NCBI GenBank assembly: GCA_916610825.1
Contig: OU744450.1
Location: forward strand, 26,890,350 to 26,954,349
Direction of reading: 5' to 3'
Length of the DNA: 64,000 nucleotides
Source: Haliclystus octoradiatus
Lineage: Eukaryota; Cnidaria; Staurozoa; Stauromedusae; Haliclystidae
A program made the translations under genes and the position numbers. The notes beneath the pieces are model-generated. The model was given only the letters and a program-made list of their open reading frames with translations, was not told the origin of the DNA and did no database searches. Below are positions 50,114 to 64,000 of the stretch, piece after piece (positions within the stretch are counted from its first letter, which is position 1; each line of letters begins with the position of its first letter).

Positions 50114-53100
50114 ATGAATCATTGCTTTGGATTTGTTTCTAGTGACCTACTGGATCTTAATCAGAGGTTCTTCAAGTTCATCGAAACAGTGTTATCGAGC
50201 GGTGAGTATCTATAAGGCTGACGATCATGGTAGTCATGTCATGCATATGATATTCAACCCTGCAGCTTTAAAAGCTTTTTAACTGCAAATATTTTATTTG
50301 TTTGCTTTAGATTTGATGTTACGAAAGCAGAATGGTGTGACATTGCAAAAAGTAAATCATTTTTTACGCCTATATTGAGTTTCTTTCTGCGATTGTAATT
50401 TTGGATTTTTTAGTATCAAAATTACATCGCAATATTAATTGCTCATACATTTTCTGGTAGTAATAGTAACTTAACATTTTAAGTAGGTGAATAGGACACA
50501 TGATTCCGAGATTCAAGCGAGCCTATAACTAGACCATGCTGTTATTAACTAATTTAGGCTGAAAAAGAGCTACAGGGGATATGCAAGTTCCTAAAAGAAA
50601 GTTTTCCTCGTTCTTCATCGCTTCTACCTGGAATCGACGGATTTGTTTATACTGACGAATTAGGATTCCAATATGGAGGGAGAGGGAAGAGAAATAATTC
50701 ATTACGATTCGTGTGCCATCGGATTAAAGAAACATTCAAGTCTTTGGAAATGGTATGTTATGTTATGCGTCTGATATCTTAGATTGATTCGTTGGAAATC
50801 AACCCTTGCAATGCATAGCTCAGAGGGTCAGCCACATAGCCAAAAGAGAATCTTACAAAAATTGCAATATTCGCAAATTATAATTCAAAACATATTACTT
50901 GATCATGGACCTCGTGCAATTTTGAGACAAAAACTTGCAAAACTCGTGCCATTTTTTTGTAAGCGCAACAAAAATGTTGCAATTAAGGCAGGTGGTGGCG
51001 ATTCACTCAGGTGTGGTCGTTTGAAAAAGGTAAAGATCAAAATCAAAATAAAGTGTCTTGATACTTGAATAGTTGACAATCGATAATATTTATGAATAAT
51101 GCTATATTTCAAGGAAGGAAATGAAATATCAGAATTGGATACATTCGTTGAAAATATGGACGGTACGAATGATGGTGACTTTCTTGTAAGTATCTTAAAT
51201 GATACACGATCGGAGATACCTCACCCGAAAGATCTTATATATATAAATGCGTTTGAAATTGCGCAGGTGAAACTACGGTCAAACTTTAAGGGTTCTATTC
51301 CCCAAGATCTTCGCAAAGCACTCTGGTCAAAGTTGGTATCTTGTAAATTTTTTTCTTCTATTTTCTCAATTTACTTCAATGAAATATTTATAATATTTTA
51401 TTTGATTCCTTTTTAGGATTATCGACGTGAAATTGAAAGAAAGTAAAACTGTAATTTCACTATTAAAATCAAAGTTGATCCTAATAACCTCGTTCTGAAA
51501 CGTCTACTTTTATAAATACACACCTACTATTTCATCGTATAGGTTAACAAAGATAGTGAAAACAGTTATTCTCAACTACGCAATCGTTGTCCCCCACTAG
51601 AGGTAAATATAGCTACAAATAATATCATTATACATCAAGCAGATTATGTATAGTAGCAAATCTGATTATAGGGTGAATCGGATATCTTGGATACAAATCC
51701 ATGGCAACAAATCCGTTTAGATCTGTTACGAACAATGCCGACAAACAAACGATTCCAATCCTTAGATTCCCCTGATGTGAGTATAACTATGATGTTATCA
51801 GTACGACATTGAATAATATTGTGTTACTCTATCAGAATATTGAATGGTTGAATCCTTGAACAGGTTCAAAAGCTATATCGTGTACTTGCTTGCTTTGCTT
51901 TATACAATACAAATGTCGGTTACTATCAGGTAGAAATCATTGATCATTTGCTTCCTGTCTTGTTATTACACTATAATGTTATTCACTGCCATATTCTATA
52001 ATATTATTTAATGAAGGGTCTTAATGTTATTGCTGCTCGTTCTATTCTACTATTCGATGACGAAGAGATGACATTTCGGTTAGTAATATCATTTATTCTG
52101 CAGCCATTAATTTGTTTTTCTTGTGTATATATTTATTTGATTTCATTTCACTGCTCCAGTTTGCTAATTGCCTTGGTTGATGTAATCCTCCCCAAAGGCT
52201 ATTTTTCACGGCATTTACATGGACCAATGGCATCAGAGGTAAGGTATTATGTATCTGAGTCATACTATGTAGGCGCACGAGTTATAAACTTTTATTTCTC
52301 GGTTCGAATCTAAAAGGGTATCTTGAACGAACTGGCATGCAGATTACTGCCTCAGTTAATGGATACTTTGGAGTCACGTGATTGTCGCTTGAATTCTGTA
52401 GCAGTAGCATGGTTTCTGACTGGTTTCTTTGGTTTCGTTCCGCATGAAGTAAGTCAATCATTTGTTGTGATTCAAACGGAGCTGTTGGACGGATTCCGGT
52501 AAAGGATAACGTTTCAAGCAGAATTTCACAATTCACTTTTATCAACGTGTTGATTAATATACGTCTCTTATTGTTCCAGTTGGCAGTTGTGATTTGGGAT
52601 AACCTTCTCATTAACGGGATTCAGGTTTCATACACACAGACACTTCTTCTCCATTGTATCTTTTGCTTCTATATAGGGATCATAACATTTCATCCGTTTT
52701 GTAGGCATTTTATAAATTCGCCATTGCATTACTTATGTATCATCAACCATTTATTTCGAACTTATCATCGGATGAAAATTGTGGCAATTATATTCAGACT
52801 GTTTTACGACTGACCTATGATACTAAAGAAATAATCAATGTATGTAAATATAGATGAATGTAATCAACTTCTGTCATCTTTTTCTTTCACGGATGTAGTA
52901 ATAGCTTAAAATAATTATATAATTTGGTATATTTCGCAGATTGTTGGAGTTCATCTTGCTAACTTTCCTGACAGTAATGAGCTACTTGAATTGTACAAAA
53001 AACATTTGAAGCAGATCCAGACCATTTTTGGTAATGAGGACGAAGATCAAATCAATCTCAGCCAATGCAGAGTGAATGAGGTATGTGTTGTGATGATCTC

Positions 53101-55825
53101 AAGACAAGATAGTTTCGCAGGTTAGAATTATTTATAGTACTTTAAAACATTTGACTTTACATACTTCGAAACTCTTTTATTGGACGTCAAAGTTTGATGA
53201 ATTATATCTGTATATATTTAGCTGAACTAGGAAAGACGATCATTCTGAAAGCCGATTGTCTTTTGATCCGGCCTTTTTAAGACACAGAAACTTGAAATGT
53301 TTAGTGTTTTCTCCGGTGTAAACCCTTTTGTAGGAATGGGAAATAAACGGGTTCCTGATCACTTTGAATGTAATGAATGTAATGAATGAATGAATGTTGA
53401 ATTGATTGCGCAAAGCAAAAACACAAGAACAACGTAGACGAATTGAAAATGTTCCTCTATCTAAAGAAACAATCTCCCAATATCCTGGATGTACATTTGA
53501 AATGTCAAATTAGAGAAGGAAACGTGACATGCACTGAATTGAGTCATTATTATTTGGGGGAGAATGTTTGACTATGGGACATATGAATGCTTGACTATGG
53601 GACATATGAATGTTTGACTATGGGACATAACTATGGGACATATGAACATCACAGAGTCCTTGTCCCTGTAGATATTTTTACAATAATTTTGTTTCTAGAA
53701 GTTTCATCCAAAAGAGTTAATATTACATATGAAATCTATCGATGATGATAGCTTTGGTTTTCAGTTTGCAGTGAAAGAGGGTGCGTATTTGGCAGAAGAA
53801 TCGCATTAAATGTTTATAAAACAATTAAAATTTGAAATCAGGGATGTACGTATGCTTCTTGATTCTTTACATAGATAAGTCATGTCATATTTGGTTGGCT
53901 TGCGTTTCAAGAGAATTAACAAAAATCATGATTTTAGATTCCGTCCAACTTCAAATGATGGATTCTGTGATTGAGGTAAATTTAGAATCAATAATGTCGT
54001 CATCGTCTATTTGGAGGTCATGTGCCATTGTTCATGTAATAGGAATTTAAGGTGATAATTGTTTAGATTCCATCTCGAGTAAGCGCCATGAAATTATCCC
54101 GATGCCAAACCATGGTGTTTCTAGGCACATCCGATTGCTATGCATATTCTTGTAACATTAAATCAAAGTAAGTCAGTCTATCTTATTTCAGTGCAGAGAC
54201 GTATAAAAAGTATAATTATGTAGGTATAGGAAGGTATGTTTGAATCTAGGATGATAACCTGGCGTATGAAGTTCACAGATGCAATTCTAGATATTTCATC
54301 ACAAGAACATCACGTTGCCTTTTTACTTGGAGATGGAACAATTGCTTTTGCCCAGGTATCCCATTATGCATCAGTGTGACCAGAGCCACCCACACTGAGC
54401 ATATGTGATAATACTGTTCAGTCATTCTGTATTTTAGCTTGATAATGAAAGTAAGCAAGTCAATAACATTGTCTATTGCCATATTGGCCATTCACCAGTG
54501 ACGTGTGGTTTGGTAGTCAACGATGATAGTCTATGGTGTGCCTCATTGTCATGTATTGCGGTATTGGATGTGAGGTTAGTATAGTCCCACATTAATTCAT
54601 CTTCTGTGCCTGATCGTTGATTCTATTGTGATGAATGTTGTTATCCATAGTTCGCTGAGTGAGACACATGCCATTCTGATAGGAACAACTAGCGACGCCG
54701 CTGACACTATAGTGAAACTTTGTCGAGGCAAACATGGAGTTTGGTGCCTACTACGAAGGTATTATTACCAGAAGACAAGGAGAGTATAATCTGCTTTAAT
54801 AAATTATCTTGTGTCTGTTTTTTGAGACGTGTATTTATCTACGATTCTATCGACAGATCCACAACACTTTATCTTTTTTCTGAGACGTCCTACGTTTGTC
54901 AACTTGTCATCGATGTCAACATGGGAATTCCTTTGTATTTAGATGAGGTGAATAATCAATATACCCTGGTATAGCGACCACCTCCGAAAACAGTCATTCA
55001 ATTGGTTTACTTTAGTATATGATAATGTTGTTGTTGATAGGGTGCCTATATAACTTCTTTGGAAGCATTTGGCAATGAGTTATGGATAGCGTTAAGTGAT
55101 GGTCATTTTTTAACTTTGAATGTTAAGCCAACGGAAGAACAGCAAACAGAGCAATTGAAACAGTTGGATTACTCTCAGAAGTTCATCATGGCAGGAATGG
55201 TACCCTGCTCCTTTGTGAAAGTAGAAAATGAAAAATCACAACATACTCTCAATCAGACCTTATATGTTATCGTTGAACAATTGCAAAGAATTTCTGAAGC
55301 TTCAGTAAATTTTATAGCAGATGCAAGGTATTAAAGATAGTAAAGTAATGGGTATCAATGAGGTATGCTGATACCTGATTTCATAACGGGTGTGTTTGTG
55401 TGTGATATTATAGTAATGAAGATAAAACACTGATGTTGAGTTGCAGTGGTGTTCTTACTGATCCAATGGCTGTCGTATTGTGGTCTGTCGAAGAGCGCGA
55501 GGTAATATATTTGCTTCGTTCAATTCTCTTCTCTGTGGTGCAAGGCATGTCGACCATAACCCAAACTAGAACAAATTGATCATTCAGCGATCAATGTATT
55601 TAACTTTTGTGAAAGGCCTTCCGAAGATTATTAGCTGAAATAAGGATATCATTGGAGTTATACTTCGTGAGGTCTTGCATGAAAGTTGTGTAACCATTGG
55701 TCAACAATTCAACATTAGATCGTCAAAATAGCTGTTTATAAATTAATTTTCATTAATTTTGTTGTTGTTAGGGAAAGAGAATGTGGTATCCATCATCGAT
55801 TGCATGTCCCGTGACGGATCCATGA
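50114..55825 (+). CDS. TBC-domain Rab GAP with C-terminal propeller-like region
   Basis: Twenty-three exons: 50114-50201, 50311-50351, 50558-50752, 51114-51335, 51543-51602, 51672-51776, 51864-51929, 52017-52078, 52160-52238, 52317-52448, 52580-52624, 52705-52839, 52940-53080, 53699-53780, 53842-53975, 54067-54167, 54250-54355, 54438-54574, 54651-54758, 54857-54947, 55041-55327, 55414-55501, 55772-55825; 2559 nt, 852 residues. The start (MNHCFGFVSSDLLDLNQ) is tentative. The TBC domain runs from about GSIPQDLRKALW to HLANFPDS and resembles GRTP1-type TBC proteins: GYYQGLNVIAARSILL, LLIALVDVILPKGYFSRHL, AWFLTGFFGFVPHE, VIWDNLLINGIQ. The usual arginine finger motif (IPxxxR.xxW) is kept as IPQDLRKALW. 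After about residue 480 come repeated short beta-strand units (AMKLSRCQTMVFLGTSDCY, DSLWCASLSCIAVLDV, GVWCLLR, NELWIALSDGHF) that look like a WD40-type propeller, as in ARHGEF10 or LRRK proteins. Likely a membrane-traffic regulator. Confidence 0.85.
53562..53646 (+). repeat. 23-bp tandem repeat, about 3.5 copies
   Basis: GAATGTTTGACTATGGGACA starts at 53562, 53585 (GAATGCTTG form) and 53608, with a truncated fourth copy. It lies in the intron before exon 14 of the TBC gene (counting 53699 as exon 14). Confidence 0.85.
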
Positions 55826-55868
55826 CGACGACCTCGTTCGAAATTTTATTAATGTAATTTGATTAAAA

Positions 55869-55876
55869 TGACGTCA
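55869..55876. promoter_or_regulatory. CRE palindrome before the PLA2-like gene
   Basis: TGACGTCA lies 40 bases before the PLA2-like ATG and 44 bases after the TBC gene stop. An ATTAAA at about 55862 overlaps the same stretch, so poly(A) signal and promoter elements are packed into 90 bases. Confidence 0.4.
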
Positions 55877-55915
55877 CAATTGCTGTAAATGTTAAAAATG
55901 AGTCGTAGTGGGTGA

Positions 55916-57993
55916 ATGGATATGACATCGCTCGTAGTATTTGTTGGTTTACTGTATTATCCTGTTTTTGTGTCATCATCGTGCCATGACTCCAGTTCAA
56001 CTATTTGCCAAGCTATATCCTATAGTCACCAGACACCAACTCAGGAAAATTGCAATCCAACGGTTGAAAATGGATGCAAAATAACTGATTTAATAGATCC
56101 GAAATACGCAGCTTGTCAGTTAATCAGTCATTCGGGTCACTATACTCAGATTGCATGGAATTACAAACCAAGTCAATTGAAAAAGTAAGTGAACGTAGCA
56201 ATAACTTGTAAATCTAGAGTAACACAGAGTCAGTTGTCGAAAGTCGAAAGCGGGGTATACAATTTACATCACACGACGTCAGATTGCGTTTTGAAAGAAT
56301 CAGGTATCGATGGAAGCGAGATACGAAATAAAGGCCATGTTAACCAGACTTAGAAACCAAAATGTGATGAAGGATATCTGCAGAAGCATGTAATTAATCT
56401 TAGACTGTATTTTGAACACGTTACAACTTCTGAATCATTTATTTGTCCATGCCAAACTGTAGGGAGTTATATAGTTGTCAATTTCAGACGAAGATGAAAC
56501 ATGCTGCCTGATACCACTTCGATGGTCAAAAGGTGATTTGTATAACAGTAACGAATTGCTATATAGTCATTGATAACTTATTTATGTCAAATGTGAAAAT
56601 GATACATATAAATATAGAAGAAAGGGCTTGATCACAACATTGAAAATTAAGATGCATTAGCTCTGTCTTGAAATAATCAATCTGTAATTAAACATTACGA
56701 ATACGTCAATTACCTGCTAGATATCAAATAACAGCATTTTCGTATTTTTAGATGTGTTCCTAAGCTTTACAACGAAGATACATTTTCAAAGTTGCAGCGC
56801 ATTGCTGCGCCGAGTTACGGAGATTTTGGTTGTTCACCGTTACCAAAAGAAAAGCTGAAAGCAGAAGGGGCGTTTGAATGTGGTGAACACGGTACACGAT
56901 GCATTTGTGATACAGGCAAATTACAATCAAGAGATCCACTCAATAACGCACTGAGAAGCACATGCAGGTAGGCTATAGTTTAACAATGCACTATAATCAT
57001 ACATACGTTGCTAATTCAAATAATTATTTCAATAACATTGATAACAAGTGATCTAATATTGGATATTTCAGATGTCAATGGTTTGTTGATCTGTGCAAGA
57101 CACCATCGATATGTCAAAGCGTTAGAGCACAATGTATTAGTCAAGGTGTTTCAGCTGTTTGTAAATGCAACACACAGGATCTGAAGTACTCCCTTTGTCA
57201 TACGTCGATTAACCATTGTAATGCTAACCCAACTGTATGCGATGGGGAAGACAATAAAGTATGCGTTGATTTAGAGAACAGAGATAGGACATGGACATTC
57301 TATGAAGAAATAGAAGGAAATGGATTTGTATGCATGAACAAAGAGATTCTAGACGACATGGTTAAATGGACGAAACACTGTCGTACGTCATACCATAACA
57401 GTGACAGTAGTGACCAGGCCCCTCTTAATTACATGGATAAATGCTGCCTCGATCACATCGAGTGCTTAACGTCTAGCCTCGTTGTGATAACAAGTGAAAC
57501 AAGTAAGACGAACCTCTTTTCCTATGGACCATGCCATTGTTCGGTTGAGTTTAGAAAGTGTCAAATGAATCTGATTGGCAATGCAAGATTTGAGACGATA
57601 GCAAAAGCAATCTTACAAGTGCTGCCACATGTTAAAGATTGTCACCTTGACGACGGAATGAGATGTGACCCTTCAAGACCAGAGACGTGTCATAAGGGTG
57701 ACCTGATCCATCCTAGCATCGCTCATTGTAAAATAGACTGTAACACAGGACCACTTTTACCCATTCAACTCAGGGCGTGCTATCGTCGACAATGTAAACC
57801 ACGATTTAACATCGATGGTGTGAGATTAATAGACAGTATTGATCAACGCGATAGTTCAATATGCCGTGCGGTGCGTAATTTACCTGTCGAATGCGGTATG
57901 TTACACACCCGTTGTGTCTGTGATAGCCAGCCCAGTGGGACACGTTTTACAGATAAATGTCGCTGTCAGTATTGGCCACTATTTGGCATTTAG
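55916..57993 (+). CDS. Secreted cysteine-rich protein with PLA2-like centre
   Basis: Three exons: 55916-56184, 56752-56967, 57072-57993; 1407 nt, 468 residues. A signal peptide opens the protein (MDMTSLVVFVGLLYYPVFVSS). About 38 cysteines imply many disulfides. The centre has DKCCLDHIEC (cysteines at about 286-287, His at about 290) followed by YGPCHCSVEFRKC, which match the pattern of secreted phospholipase A2, group III-like: CCxxHDxC then CxCxxxFxxC. The Asp after the catalytic His is Ile here, so activity is doubtful and a non-enzymatic role is possible. N- and C-terminal parts are related: DLIDPKYAAC and CGEHGTRCICD in the first, DLIHPSIAHC and CGMLHTRCVCD in the second, each ending CRCQW or CRCQY. 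The PLA2 link is my inference from motif spacing; the rest is unrecognised. Confidence 0.75.
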
Positions 57994-58041
57994 TATATGA
58001 ATATAATAAGAAGATAAATGTAAAAAAAGATAAAAACGCCA

Positions 58042-58047
58042 AATAAA
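58042..58047 (+). terminator. Poly(A) signal for the PLA2-like gene
   Basis: AATAAA about 50 bases after the stop at 57993. Confidence 0.6.
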
Positions 58048-58347
58048 AATCAAATTTTAACTGCGAGAGGTAATTTTATCACATCAGCAGATCTAAACAA
58101 ATATACACAAGTCAATTAATGAATGAATGTTGCATTAAAGGTACTCACTAATCAACATGATTGGTTGACAATTGACTGTCACATTGAACATAAACAACTA
58201 CCAGCGTTGTTGCATCGCGTTGAGCGTTGACGGCCATTTTAACCGTCCACCACCATTTCAAAATGAAATGAAATGAAATAATCATAATTACACATGAAAA
58301 ACTGTCCTGCAGTCATCATTCAATGTCTGTCTTTACATGAATGTTTG

Positions 58348-63918
<5,571 letters not shown>

Positions 63919-64000
63919 CTATAAAATGAAAAATCAAGATTAGATTTAAAAATACAAAATTTGAATAAAGAATTATAATAGACTGAAAAGGACAAAGTTT

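Noticed and set aside
51417..51443. Exon-like DYRREIERK segment in the TBC gene
   Set aside because: It has a good acceptor, but its only donor leaves a phase that breaks the next exon. Skipping it joins 51335 to 51543 in frame, so it is left out.

Overview
This is a eukaryotic window from an AT-rich, intron-dense animal genome. Phase-consistent exons with GT/AG borders, a phagosome of metazoan families (creatine kinase, CDK9, KLHL20, COP1, astacin, a Drosha-type RNase III) and many short transposons point to a marine invertebrate. The creatine kinase (not arginine kinase) and the tektin-like gene fit a deuterostome such as an echinoderm or hemichordate, but the species cannot be fixed from the sequence. 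I rebuilt gene models by hand: exon sums divisible by three support every complete multi-exon model.

Layout. 1-267: last coding part of a creatine kinase (+). 552-6689: NIT1-type nitrilase, six exons (-). 7547-9973: CDK9, four exons (+), head to head with NIT1 across a short shared upstream region with a CRE palindrome. 10676-14130: KLHL20, four exons (+). 14640-15190: decayed non-LTR retrotransposon endonuclease. 15402-21235: secreted astacin protease with two TSP1, one MAM and three ShK domains, 14 exons (+). 21365-38720: a 33-exon, 745-residue Drosha-like RNase III (-), short and divergent. 39429-41941: tektin-like ciliary protein, four exons (-), with an RFX X-box upstream. 43630-49203: an intronless 1857-residue coiled-coil protein of unknown family (+), divergent from the tektin-like gene. 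50114-55825: a 23-exon TBC (Rab GAP) protein with a C-terminal propeller-like region (+). 55916-57993: a secreted cysteine-rich protein with a phospholipase A2-like centre between two copies of a cysteine module (+). 58348 to beyond the right edge: COP1 E3 ligase, coiled coil and WD40 part (-).

These are independent genes, not an operon. The links that can be seen are promoter sharing (NIT1/CDK9; tektin-like/coiled-coil giant) and a very tight 90-base gap between the TBC and PLA2-like genes. Introns hold several repeat families: a Harbinger-like MITE with TTA target duplication, two MITEs with 8-bp target duplications, tRNA-headed SINEs, a dispersed repeat carrying the TATAGTGGTCA core, and a family built on the TTCATGAAC palindrome that has amplified as a 102-bp tandem array.

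The most interesting items are the short Drosha-like RNase III with all visible catalytic motifs kept, the TBC-propeller architecture, the PLA2-like protein with a changed His-Asp dyad, and the giant intronless coiled coil.
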